In this document: in pieces, positions 35,932 to 43,736 of the stretch
Position numbering within the stretch: position 1 is the first letter of the stretch
How the letters are laid out: each line of letters starts with the position of its first letter
NCBI GenBank assembly: GCA_021845805.1
Contig: JAJZVD010000012.1
Coordinates: forward strand, 1 to 64,000
Direction: 5' to 3'
DNA: 64,000 nt
From: Pseudomonadota bacterium
GTDB taxonomy: Bacteria; Pseudomonadota; Alphaproteobacteria; Rhodobacterales; Rhodobacteraceae
Position numbers and translations under genes: made by a program
The notes under the pieces: generated by a model
Told to the model about the DNA's origin: nothing
The model's input: the letters and a program-made list of their open reading frames with translations, nothing else
Database searches by the model: none

Positions 35932-36753
35932 ATGCGGCGATGGGGGGCGGCACTGGCGGCGGCGGCGCTTCTGCTGGCGCAGGGCGTGCGGGCGGACACC
36001 TCGCTGATGTCCATGGCCACGGGTGACGAAAGCCGCGGCTGGGAGGCCGTGGGGCGGCTGAACCTGGGCAATCGCGGCTTCTGCACCGCGGCGCTGATCG
36101 CGCCCGATGTGGTGCTGACGGCGGCGCACTGCCTTTATGACAAGACCACCGGCCAGCGGTTTCCCATCGCGCAGATGCAGTTCCTGGCCGACTGGCGGCT
36201 GGGCCGGGCCGCCGCCTATCGCGGCATCCGTCGTGCGGTGCAGGCCGATGGCTACAGCTATGCAGAGGCCAACCGGGTGACCCAGATGGGCCATGACCTG
36301 GCGCTGCTGCAACTGGATCAGCCGATCCGGCTGCCCTCGATCCAGCCCTTTGCGGTCGCCGACGGCAACCTGCACGCGGGCGATACGGTTGCGGTCGTCT
36401 CTTACGCGCAGGACCGGGCCGAGGCGCCTTCGCTTCAGCAGACCTGCGGGGTCGAGGGGAACCGGCCCGGGGTGCTCATCATGAGTTGCAGCATCGACTT
36501 CGGCGCCTCGGGGGCGCCGGTCTTCGTGCGGCGCAACGGGGTGCCGGTGATCGTCTCGGTCATTTCGGCGATGGCCGAGGCGGATGGCCGGCGTGTCTCG
36601 CTGGGGGTCGACCTGGCCGACGCGCTGCCCCCGCTGGAGGCGCGACTGAGCGCCACGATCAACGGCACGCTGGTGGAAACGGCGCCGGTGCAGGCGACGG
36701 GGGGCCTGTCGGGCGCGGCCGCGCCGGGCGGGGCGAAGTTCCTCCGCCCCTGA
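35932..36753 (+). CDS. Exported trypsin-like serine protease
   Basis: A 273-residue protein with a signal peptide (MRRWGAALAAAALLLAQGVRA) and a trypsin fold. The catalytic residues are His in VLTAAHCLYD, Asp in MGHDLALLQLD and Ser in DFGASGAPVFVRR. The usual GDSGGP is changed to GASGAP, so the aspartate that stabilises the active form in trypsin is absent. Cysteines near the catalytic His (GFCTAALI, AAHC) can form the expected disulfide. It begins 53 bases after glcF and is probably unrelated to it. Confidence 0.85.
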   Translation: MRRWGAALAAAALLLAQGVRADTSLMSMATGDESRGWEAVGRLNLGNRGFCTAALIAPDVVLTAAHCLYDKTTGQRFPIAQMQFLADWRLGRAAAYRGIRRAVQADGYSYAEANRVTQMGHDLALLQLDQPIRLPSIQPFAVADGNLHAGDTVAVVSYAQDRAEAPSLQQTCGVEGNRPGVLIMSCSIDFGASGAPVFVRRNGVPVIVSVISAMAEADGRRVSLGVDLADALPPLEARLSATINGTLVETAPVQATGGLSGAAAPGGAKFLRP

Positions 36754-36895
36754 TCGCTGCGGCGCCCGCGGGGTCTTGAACGCCTGCGCGGGGCTTCCTA
36801 CCTCGAAAGGGCCGGATGCCATGATGGGTCCGGCACCCACCGCCCGGCCCCCGAGGGGGAGGGCGCCCTTGGTATCGCTCACTGGAGGATGACCC
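36754..36895 (+). promoter_or_regulatory. Hsp20 leader with a strong hairpin
   Basis: The 142 bases before the hsp20 gene contain a hairpin GCCGGA...TCCGGC near 36814-36837, with an inner CCA/TGG pairing. It could end the protease transcript or shape the hsp20 leader. A TCGCT word stands a few bases before the GGAGG ribosome binding site, vaguely like a ROSE RNA thermometer, but I cannot fold it convincingly. No gene is seen in this stretch. Confidence 0.35.
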
Positions 36896-37369
36896 ATGCG
36901 CAGTTTCGATTTCGCCCCGCTCTACCGTGCCACTGTCGGCTTCGACCGGCTTGCCGACCTGATGGATCGCGCGCTGAGCGTTGATGCGTCGCAACCGACC
37001 TACCCGCCCTACAACATCGAGAAGACTGCCGAGAACGCCTATCGCATCTCGGTCGCCGTGGCCGGCTTCACGGCCGACGAACTTGCGGTCGAGGTGAAGG
37101 AGGGCACGCTGATCGTTTCGGCACGCAAGGCCGAGGATGATGCCAGCCGCACCTTCCTGCATCGCGGCATCGCAACCCGCGCCTTCGAGCGGCGCTTCGC
37201 GCTGGCCGACCATGTGCGCGTGACCGGCGCGCAGAACCTGGACGGGATGCTGCACATCGACCTCGTGCGCGAGACGCCCGAGGCGCTGAAGCCCCGCCGG
37301 ATCGAGATCGCCCGCGCCGCCGACATCGAGGCGACGGCGGTCCCCGCGCCGGAGACCGCGGCGGCCTGA
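36896..37369 (+). CDS. Small heat shock protein Hsp20 (IbpA-like)
   Basis: A 157-residue alpha-crystallin-type chaperone that holds unfolding proteins. It starts MRSFDFAPLYRATVGFDRLADLMDRAL, the typical class A IbpA opening, and continues with YPPYNIEKTAENAYRISVAVAGF. The crystallin core holds FLHRGIATRAFERRFALADHVRV and GMLHIDLVRETPEALKPRRIEI. GGAGG stands 7 bases before the ATG. A textbook terminator follows. Expression is probably heat-inducible, though no sigma-32 site was confirmed. Confidence 0.95.
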   Translation: MRSFDFAPLYRATVGFDRLADLMDRALSVDASQPTYPPYNIEKTAENAYRISVAVAGFTADELAVEVKEGTLIVSARKAEDDASRTFLHRGIATRAFERRFALADHVRVTGAQNLDGMLHIDLVRETPEALKPRRIEIARAADIEATAVPAPETAAA

Positions 37370-37394
37370 CGCCCATGGCGAAAACCTGACCGGA

Positions 37395-37421
37395 GGGCGC
37401 GCCAAGGGGCGCGCCCTTTTT
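37395..37421 (+). terminator. Rho-independent terminator after hsp20
   Basis: A nine-base perfect stem, GGGCGCGCC and GGCGCGCCC, encloses the loop AAGG and is followed by five T bases. It lies 26 bases after the hsp20 stop and insulates it from the mod genes. Confidence 0.93.
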
Positions 37422-37487
37422 ACGTCGGTCGGGGCGGCACCCCACATCCCCCTTGTCCGCCCTCGCGCCCGGCGGCAGGATCGGCCC

Positions 37488-37865
37488 ATGTCAGACCTCG
37501 TGCCCCCGCCCGACCCCCGCCTGCGTCTGCGCGTCGTCTTCGGCGATGGCGCGATGGTGGGTCCGGGCAAGGCCGACCTGCTGGACCTGATCCGCACCAC
37601 CGGCTCGATCTCGGCCGCGGGGCGGGCGATGGGCATGAGCTACAAGCGCGCCTGGGGGCTGGTCGAGGAGCTGAACGCGGCCTTCCGCGCGCCGCTTGTC
37701 GCCTCGGTCCGGGGCGGCGCGCAGGGCGGGGGGGCCCGGCTGACGCCCGAGGGCGAGGCCGTGCTTGCCCATTACCGCGCGATCGAGGCGAAGGCCGCCG
37801 AGGCGGGCGCCGCCGACATCGCGGCGATCCGCGCGATGCTGAGGGATATTCCCGGCGGGAAATAG
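37488..37865 (+). CDS. ModE-like winged-helix regulator (DNA-binding domain only)
   Basis: A 125-residue protein with the ModE N-terminal winged-helix domain: LRVVFGDGAMVGPGKADLLDLIRTTGSISAAGRAMGMSYKRAWGLVEELN, quoted here in short, then GGGARLTPEGEAVLAHYRAIE. It lacks the C-terminal molbindin domains that sense molybdate in full ModE, so it either binds no ligand or depends on another protein. It lies directly upstream of modABC, with a palindrome between, and is the likely local regulator. Confidence 0.85.
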   Translation: MSDLVPPPDPRLRLRVVFGDGAMVGPGKADLLDLIRTTGSISAAGRAMGMSYKRAWGLVEELNAAFRAPLVASVRGGAQGGGARLTPEGEAVLAHYRAIEAKAAEAGAADIAAIRAMLRDIPGGK

Positions 37866-37893
37866 CGCTTGCCTTCGGCCTGTCTCGCTGTCC

Positions 37894-37913
37894 ATATGTT
37901 TTTCGGAACATAT
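37894..37913 (+). promoter_or_regulatory. Palindromic operator candidate before modA
   Basis: A perfect inverted repeat, ATATGTT, six bases, AACATAT, lies between the ModE-like gene and modA, 13 bases before the modA start. It is AT-rich in a GC-rich background and could be the Mo-box bound by the ModE-like protein, or overlap the promoter. Confidence 0.6.
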
Positions 37914-37926
37914 CGACGGAGGCGCC

Positions 37927-38715
37927 ATGTCCCTGCCCGCCATCACCCGCCGCGCCGTGCTGGCCGCCTGTGCCGCGCTGGTGTCCGGCCTTTCGGCCGT
38001 ACCGGCATTCGCCGACGCGGGCCGGATCACCGTCTTTGCCGCGGCCAGCCTGAAGACCGCGCTGGACGAGATCGCCGCCGACTGGAAGGCCGACACCGGC
38101 AACACCGCCGTGGTCAGCTACGCGGGCACCCCGCAACTGGCGCGGCAGATCCAGCAGGGCGCCCCGGCCGATCTGTTCATCTCGGCCGACGAGGCCTGGA
38201 TGGACGCGCTGGGCAAGGCCGGGCTGATCCGGCCCGCCACCCGCGTCGACCTGCTGGGCAACGCGCTGGTGCTGGTGGCGCCGAAGGACAGGGCCGCGCC
38301 GGTGACCATCGGCAAGGGCTTCGATCTGGCCGGGATGCTGGGCGACAACAGGCTGGCGATGGCCCTGGTCGATTCCGTGCCTGCGGGCAAGTATGGCAAG
38401 GCCGCGCTGAGCGCGCTGGGCGTCTGGTCGGCGGTGGCACCCAAGGTGGCGCAGGCCGAGAACGTGCGCGCCGCGCTGGCGCTGGTGGCCACCGGCGAGG
38501 CGCCTTACGGCATCGTCTACGCGACCGACGCCGCGGCCGAGCCGAAGGTGGCGGTGGTCGGCCGCTTCCCCGAAGACAGCCATCCGCCGATCGTCTATCC
38601 TGCCGCCCTGACCACGGCGGCGCAGGGCCCGGCGGGCGATTTCCTCGCCTATCTCTCGGGCGCCAGGGCCGCGTCGGTCTTCGAGAGTCAGGGATTCACG
38701 GTGCTGAAGAAATGA
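37927..38715 (+). CDS. modA: Molybdate ABC transporter substrate-binding protein ModA
   Basis: A 262-residue periplasmic binding protein for molybdate or tungstate. The signal peptide has a twin-arginine-like start (ITRRAVLAACAALVSGLSAVPAFADA). The mature part shows the ModA blocks ITVFAAASLKTALDEIAADW, YAGTPQLARQIQQGAPADLFISADEAWMD, LVLVAPK, LAMALVDSVPAGKYGKAAL and GIVYATDA. It is the first transporter gene, followed by modB after 4 bases. Confidence 0.96.
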   Translation: MSLPAITRRAVLAACAALVSGLSAVPAFADAGRITVFAAASLKTALDEIAADWKADTGNTAVVSYAGTPQLARQIQQGAPADLFISADEAWMDALGKAGLIRPATRVDLLGNALVLVAPKDRAAPVTIGKGFDLAGMLGDNRLAMALVDSVPAGKYGKAALSALGVWSAVAPKVAQAENVRAALALVATGEAPYGIVYATDAAAEPKVAVVGRFPEDSHPPIVYPAALTTAAQGPAGDFLAYLSGARAASVFESQGFTVLKK

Positions 38716-38719
38716 GCCG

Positions 38720-39418
38720 ATGCCAAGCCTGCTGAGCCCCGAGGAATGGCAGGCGCTGGTCTTGTCGGTGCAGGTCGGGCTGGTCGCCACGCTGGCCAGC
38801 CTGCCCTTCGCGGTGGGCATGGCGGTGCTGCTTGCGCGGCACGCCTTTCCCGGCAAGCAGATTGTGAACGGCCTTGTCTATCTGCCGCTGGTGCTGCCGC
38901 CGGTGGTGACGGGGTATCTGTTGCTCTTGACCTTCGGCCGCCACGGCCCGGTCGGCGCGCTGCTAGAACGGACGTTTGGCATCGTCTTCATCTTCCGCTG
39001 GACGGGGGCGGCGCTGGCCTCGGCGGTGATGGGCTTTCCGCTGATGGTGCGGGCGATCCGGCTGGCGGTCGAGGCGGTCGACCCGCGGCTTGAACAGGCG
39101 GCGGGCACTCTGGGCGCCTCGCGCGGCTGGGTCTTCCTGACGGTCACGCTGCCCTTGATCCTGCCGGGCATCCTGGCCGGTGTGATCCTGGGCTTTGCGC
39201 GCGCGCTCAGCGAGTTCGGCGCCACCATCACCTTCGTGTCGAACATCCCCGGCCAGACCCAGACCCTGCCGCTGGCGATCTATTCCTTCCTTCAGGTGCC
39301 GGGCGGTGATGCGGCCGCGCTGCGGCTGGTGGTGATCTCGATCCTGCTGGCGATGGCGGCGCTGGTCGCGTCAGAGGTGCTGGGCGCCCGGGTCGCGCGG
39401 CGGATCGCGGGCCGATGA
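38720..39418 (+). CDS. modB: Molybdate ABC transporter permease ModB
   Basis: A 232-residue inner-membrane permease with about five membrane segments. Typical ModB signatures are LPLVLPPVVTGYLLLLTFGRHGPVG and the cytoplasmic EAA loop LEQAAGTLGASRGWVFLTVTLPLILPGILAGVILGFARALSEFGATITFVSN. It lies between modA and modC and overlaps modC by 4 bases. Confidence 0.96.
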   Translation: MPSLLSPEEWQALVLSVQVGLVATLASLPFAVGMAVLLARHAFPGKQIVNGLVYLPLVLPPVVTGYLLLLTFGRHGPVGALLERTFGIVFIFRWTGAALASAVMGFPLMVRAIRLAVEAVDPRLEQAAGTLGASRGWVFLTVTLPLILPGILAGVILGFARALSEFGATITFVSNIPGQTQTLPLAIYSFLQVPGGDAAALRLVVISILLAMAALVASEVLGARVARRIAGR

Positions 39419-40503
39419 CGCTGTCGGTCGCGCTGCGCCATGCCTTTCCGGGCTTCACGCTGGATGTGGCCTTCGATGCGCCGCCCGGGCTTACGGTGCT
39501 GTTCGGCCGGTCGGGGTCGGGCAAGACAACCGTGGTCAATGCGGTGGCGGGATTGCTGCGGCCGCAGGCCGGGCGCATTACGGTCGGGCCGCGGCTGCTC
39601 TGCGATACCGCCGCCGGCGTCTGGCTGCCGCCGCATCGCCGGAGGCTGGGCTATGTGTTTCAGGAGGCGCGGCTTTTCCCGCATCTGACGGTGCGCCAGA
39701 ACCTGACCTATGGCCGCCGCTTCGCCCCCCGCGGGGGCGCGGGGGCGTCTTTTGATGCAGTGGTCGACATGCTGGGCATCGCCGCCCTGCTGGCGCGGCG
39801 CCCCGCGGCCCTGTCGGGCGGGGAAAAGAGCCGGGTCGCCATCGGCCGCGCGCTGCTGTCGGCGCCCGAACTGTTGCTGATGGACGAGCCGCTGGCCGCG
39901 CTGGACGAGGCGCGCAAGGACGAGATCCTGCCCTACCTCGAACGGCTGCGGGATGAAACGCGGGTGCCGATCCTTTACGTCAGCCATTCGGTGGCCGAGG
40001 TGGCGCGGCTGGCCACCACGGTGGTGCTGTTGCAGGCGGGCCGGGTCGCGCGGATCGGCCCGGCGGCCGAGGTGCTGGCCGACCCGGCCGCCGCCCATGC
40101 CATCGGCCTGCGCGAGGCGGGCGCGGTCATCACCGCCCGGCTGGTGGCGCAGGAGGACGACGGGCTTTCGGTTCTGGAAACCTCGGCCGGGCGGCTTTAC
40201 CTGCCGCGGGTCGACGCCGCCATCGGCACCCCGCTGCGGGTGCGCATCCACGCGCAGGACGTGATCCTGTCGCGCGCGGCGCCGGTGGGGCTGTCGGCGC
40301 TGAACGTGCTGCCGGGTGTTGTCGAGGCGGTGCGTCTGGGCGAGGGGCCCGGCGCGCTGGTGCAGATGCGCTCGGGCGCCGACCTGATCCTTGCCCGCCT
40401 CACCCGGCGTTCGGTGCAGGCACTGGGGCTGGTACCCGGGGTGGCGTGCCACGCCATCGTCAAGACCGTCTCGGTCGGACGGGGCGACATCGGCGGGGTC
40501 TGA
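39415..40503 (+). CDS. modC: Molybdate ABC transporter ATP-binding protein ModC
   Basis: A 362-residue ATPase. The N-terminal ABC domain has Walker A GRSGSGKTT, Q-loop YVFQEARLFPHLTVRQNLTYG, signature LSGGEKSRVAIGRAL and Walker B LLLMDEPLAALDEARK. The C-terminal third is a Mop/TOBE domain (SALNVLPGVVEAVRLGEGPGALVQMR) that binds molybdate in ModC. Overlap with modB as ATGA shows a single operon. Confidence 0.96.
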   Translation: MTLSVALRHAFPGFTLDVAFDAPPGLTVLFGRSGSGKTTVVNAVAGLLRPQAGRITVGPRLLCDTAAGVWLPPHRRRLGYVFQEARLFPHLTVRQNLTYGRRFAPRGGAGASFDAVVDMLGIAALLARRPAALSGGEKSRVAIGRALLSAPELLLMDEPLAALDEARKDEILPYLERLRDETRVPILYVSHSVAEVARLATTVVLLQAGRVARIGPAAEVLADPAAAHAIGLREAGAVITARLVAQEDDGLSVLETSAGRLYLPRVDAAIGTPLRVRIHAQDVILSRAAPVGLSALNVLPGVVEAVRLGEGPGALVQMRSGADLILARLTRRSVQALGLVPGVACHAIVKTVSVGRGDIGGV

Positions 40504-40647
40504 GGGTCACGCGCCATCAAGCGCGCGTGGCGCCCCTTGCCGCCCGTGCGCTTTCGCAACACAACGTGAGCATCGTGCAACAGAGGTGTCGCCCGGCCGG
40601 AAAACCCGGCTATCTCAAGGCGTCCCACCGTCCGGAGGTCCGCGCCC

Positions 40648-41883
40648 GTGTTCCAGTCGTTCTTTCCCCGCCCGCGGCTGTTCTTTCTGTCTGCGCTGGT
40701 CTGGACCATCGTCGCCGTGGCGGTCTGGTACACGGTGGGCGAAAGCCTTGGCGCGGCGCTGGGCTTTCCGCCGGGGCCGGGCGAGGCGCGGCCGATCATC
40801 GGGCTGGGCTACTTCGTGACGCCCGACTTCATCTGGTTCTACCTGTACTGCTTCGCCTTCTTCGCGGTCTTCTTCGCCGCCTGGGCGATCTTCGCCCCGC
40901 ACCCCTATCAATGGTGGTCGGTCGCGGGTTCGGCGCTGATCATCTTCGTCGATTACTATCAGGTGCAGGTCTCCGTCGCGATCAACAACTGGCGGGGGCC
41001 GTTCTTCAACGCGGTGCAGCAGGCGCTGTCGCCCAATTCGAAGGTGACCGCGGCCGAGCTTTACGGCTTCATGGTCACCTTCGCCGAAATCGCCTTTGTC
41101 GCGGTCGCGGTCTATGTGCTGACCCGGTTCTTCACCAGCCATTTCGTGTTCCGCTGGCGGACCGCGATGAACGACTACTACATGGCCCGCTGGCCCGAGG
41201 TGCGCGGGATCGAGGGCGCCTCGCAGCGGGTGCAGGAAGACACGATGCGCTTTGCCTCGATCGTCGAGGGGCTTGGCCTGTCGATGATCGACTCGATCAT
41301 GACGCTGTTCGCCTTCCTGCCGGTGCTGGCCGCGCTGTCGCCAAATGTCACCGCATTGCCGATCATCGGCGAGGTGCCGGAACCGCTGGTGGTGGCGGCG
41401 ATCTTCTGGTCGGTCTTCGGCACCTTCCTGCTGGCCTTCGCGGGTATCCGCCTGCCGGGGCTGGAATTCCTGAACCAGCGCGTCGAGGCGGCCTATCGCA
41501 AGGAACTGGTCTACGGCGAGGATCACGGCCACCGCGCCGATCCGATGACGGTGCGCGAACTGTTCGGGCAGGTGCGGCGCAGCTACTTCCGCCTTTATGC
41601 CCACTTCGTCTACTTCAACTTCTTCCGCAGCATGTACGGGCAGGCCGACAACATCTTCGCCACCCTGATCCTGATTCCGACCATCGCGGCGGGCAAGATT
41701 ACCTTCGGGATCTTCCAGCAGATCCTCGGCGCCTTTGGGCAGGTCTCAAGCTCGTTCCAGTATCTCGTCTATTCGTGGTCGACGATCGTCGAGCTGCTGT
41801 CGATCCACAAGCGTCTGCGGGCGTTCGAGGCGCAGTTCGCGGGCCGCGCGCAGGACCGGATCGAAGCCGCGCCCGAGGTCTGA
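40648..41883 (+). CDS. SbmA/BacA family peptide transporter
   Basis: A 411-residue inner-membrane protein of the SbmA/BacA family, which imports antimicrobial peptides, microcins and other substrates by proton drive; BacA is needed in symbiosis by some rhizobia. The family blocks [51 protein letters not shown] and [26 protein letters not shown] are present. It starts with GTG, with GGAGG well placed. It converges, with no gap, on the Na/Pi cotransporter. Confidence 0.93.
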   Translation: MFQSFFPRPRLFFLSALVWTIVAVAVWYTVGESLGAALGFPPGPGEARPIIGLGYFVTPDFIWFYLYCFAFFAVFFAAWAIFAPHPYQWWSVAGSALIIFVDYYQVQVSVAINNWRGPFFNAVQQALSPNSKVTAAELYGFMVTFAEIAFVAVAVYVLTRFFTSHFVFRWRTAMNDYYMARWPEVRGIEGASQRVQEDTMRFASIVEGLGLSMIDSIMTLFAFLPVLAALSPNVTALPIIGEVPEPLVVAAIFWSVFGTFLLAFAGIRLPGLEFLNQRVEAAYRKELVYGEDHGHRADPMTVRELFGQVRRSYFRLYAHFVYFNFFRSMYGQADNIFATLILIPTIAAGKITFGIFQQILGAFGQVSSSFQYLVYSWSTIVELLSIHKRLRAFEAQFAGRAQDRIEAAPEV

Positions 41884-43527
41884 TCACTCGGCCGCCTTCA
41901 GCCGACTTTCCACCAGAAGCCCCTCCTCGTCGAGGATGGGATAGGCGACCGAGGCGACATGCGCGTTGATCCGTTTCAGGTCGCGCAGCATGTCGAGGTG
42001 CAGCGACGAGGTCTGCAGGCTGTCGGTCTGCCCGCCGCGCAGCCGCTGGAAGTGGCGCTCGGCCGACTCGCGCTCCATCCGGCGGATGTCGACCTTGGCT
42101 TCCACCAGCTTGCGGGCCAGCGTCTTGTCGCGGCTCATGAAGATCGTCTGGGCGATGCGCATGTTTTCCTGCGTGGTCAGGAACAGCGCCGTCAGTTCGC
42201 GGTAGCCTTCGTCGGAAAAGCGCAGGCCCAGGCCCACCTTCTTTTCCACCTGCCCCGACAGCCCCTTGTCCAGAATGTCGCCGATGTGTTCAAGGTTGAT
42301 CACATAGTCCAGCACCGCGATGGCGCGGCGCTTCTCGGTCTCGCCCCCGGCGGGGCCCAGGCGGGCCAGGTAGACCTTCACCGCCTGTTGCAGCGTGTCC
42401 ACGCGGTCATCCAGTTGCGCCACCTCGCGCAGGGGCAGCGGGTCGTTGGTGCGGAAGGCGGTCATCACCAGCACCATCATCCGTTCCACAAGGTCGCCGA
42501 TCGCCAGCGCCTCGCGGCTGGCGCCGGTCAGCGCCAGCACGGGCTGTTGCAGCGCCGCGTCATCCAGCCAGCGCGGGGTTTCCGCGTCGGTCGCCGCCTC
42601 GTCCGGCACGGCCCGCGCCATGGCGCTGCCCAGAAGGCCCGCAAACGGCGCTGTCACCGCGGCCAGCACGATGTTGAACGCCAGATGCGCGGCCACCGGC
42701 AGGCCCGCCCCGGCAGCCCCCTCTGCGGCCAGCGCGGCGCCCAGAACCCCGGCCAGCGGCATCGCGATCAGGCAGCCCGCGCCCCGCACGGCCAGGTTGC
42801 CCAGCGTCACGCGCCGCGCCGCCGCCCCGGCCTTCAGCGTCGCCAGCACCGGCGGGATCGCCCCGCCGAAGTTCGCGCCCAGCACCATCGCCACCGCCAG
42901 CGCGGGCGTCAGGCTGCCATGCGCGGCCAGCGGCAGCAGCAGCACGATCACCGCCAGCGACGAGGCGCAGAGCACCGCAAGCCCCGCGGCCACCGCGAAG
43001 GCCACCGGCCAGGCCCCGTCCAGCAGCCCCAGGAAGGCCGCCAGCGCCGGGGAATCGCGCATCGGCGCCGAGGCTGTCTCCAGCAGCGTCACCGACAGCA
43101 ACAGCAGGCCCGCCCCGATCAGCGCCAGCCCCAGCCCGGTGGCCCGGGGCGTCTTGCGTCGCCGCAGCAGGTAGCCGACCGCGATCAGCACCGGCGAGAT
43201 CGCGGTGATCCCGGCCGAGACGAACCAGGCTGTCAGCGCCGTGCCAAGGTTGGCCCCCAGCAGCACGATCTGCGCCTTGCGGCCGGCGATCATCCCCTGT
43301 GCCGCAAAATCCGCCGTCATCAGCGCCGTGGCGGTCGAGGACTGCATCCCGATGGTGGCCACCAGCCCCGACAGGAAGGCGCGCACCCCGTTCCGGGTGC
43401 CCAGCCCCAGCACCATGCGAAGGCGCAGGCCAAAGCCTTCGGTCGCGCCGTCACGCACAAGGCGGAGACCGAACAGAAGCAGGCACACGGCACCCGCCAG
43501 GTTGAGCAGGACGGTGAAGGATTCCAA
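41884..43527 (-). CDS. Na/Pi cotransporter family protein
   Basis: A 547-residue protein with an N-terminal NptA/PNaS transporter part. The repeated motif GLVATIGMQSSTATALMTADF and VLLGANLGTALTAWFV mark the two inverted QSSS-type repeats (the second as MVLGANFGGAIPPVL). The C-terminal 200 residues are a PhoU-like helical domain (RVDTLQQAVKVYLARL, VINLEHIGDILDKG). It could move phosphate with sodium. A Pho-box-like sequence lies about 40 bases upstream of its start. Confidence 0.92.
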   Translation of the reverse strand: MESFTVLLNLAGAVCLLLFGLRLVRDGATEGFGLRLRMVLGLGTRNGVRAFLSGLVATIGMQSSTATALMTADFAAQGMIAGRKAQIVLLGANLGTALTAWFVSAGITAISPVLIAVGYLLRRRKTPRATGLGLALIGAGLLLLSVTLLETASAPMRDSPALAAFLGLLDGAWPVAFAVAAGLAVLCASSLAVIVLLLPLAAHGSLTPALAVAMVLGANFGGAIPPVLATLKAGAAARRVTLGNLAVRGAGCLIAMPLAGVLGAALAAEGAAGAGLPVAAHLAFNIVLAAVTAPFAGLLGSAMARAVPDEAATDAETPRWLDDAALQQPVLALTGASREALAIGDLVERMMVLVMTAFRTNDPLPLREVAQLDDRVDTLQQAVKVYLARLGPAGGETEKRRAIAVLDYVINLEHIGDILDKGLSGQVEKKVGLGLRFSDEGYRELTALFLTTQENMRIAQTIFMSRDKTLARKLVEAKVDIRRMERESAERHFQRLRGGQTDSLQTSSLHLDMLRDLKRINAHVASVAYPILDEEGLLVESRLKAAE

Positions 43528-43566
43528 GGCGTGCCTTTGCAGAAGGGCCGGAGGGAACCGGACTTG

Positions 43567-43584
43567 TTGTCATAATTCTGTTAC
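43567..43584. promoter_or_regulatory. Pho-box-like site upstream of the Na/Pi cotransporter
   Basis: TTGTCATAATTCTGTTAC is close to the PhoB consensus of two CTGTCAT-type 7-mers separated by four AT-rich bases. It lies 40 bases before the start of the minus-strand Na/Pi gene but reads in the plus direction, opposite to most functional Pho boxes, so the call is tentative. Confidence 0.5.
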
Positions 43585-43683
43585 AAATCGGCCGGTGTCG
43601 CGCCCGTGTCAATGCCCGCTTGCGTGATCGGGCGGAATGGGCGCGCCCCGGTCGGTCGGGCCTCGTGACCGGGCACACCCATG

Positions 43684-43712
43684 AAAAAGGGCGCGGCAAG
43701 GATGCCGCGCCC
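43684..43712 (-). terminator. Rho-independent terminator after gabD
   Basis: On the minus strand a ten-base perfect stem, GGGCGCGGCA and TGCCGCGCCC, around TCCT is followed by TTTTT. It begins 24 bases after the gabD stop. Confidence 0.93.
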
Positions 43713-43736
43713 GCAGCCGTGGTGCCTGCGCCGCCC

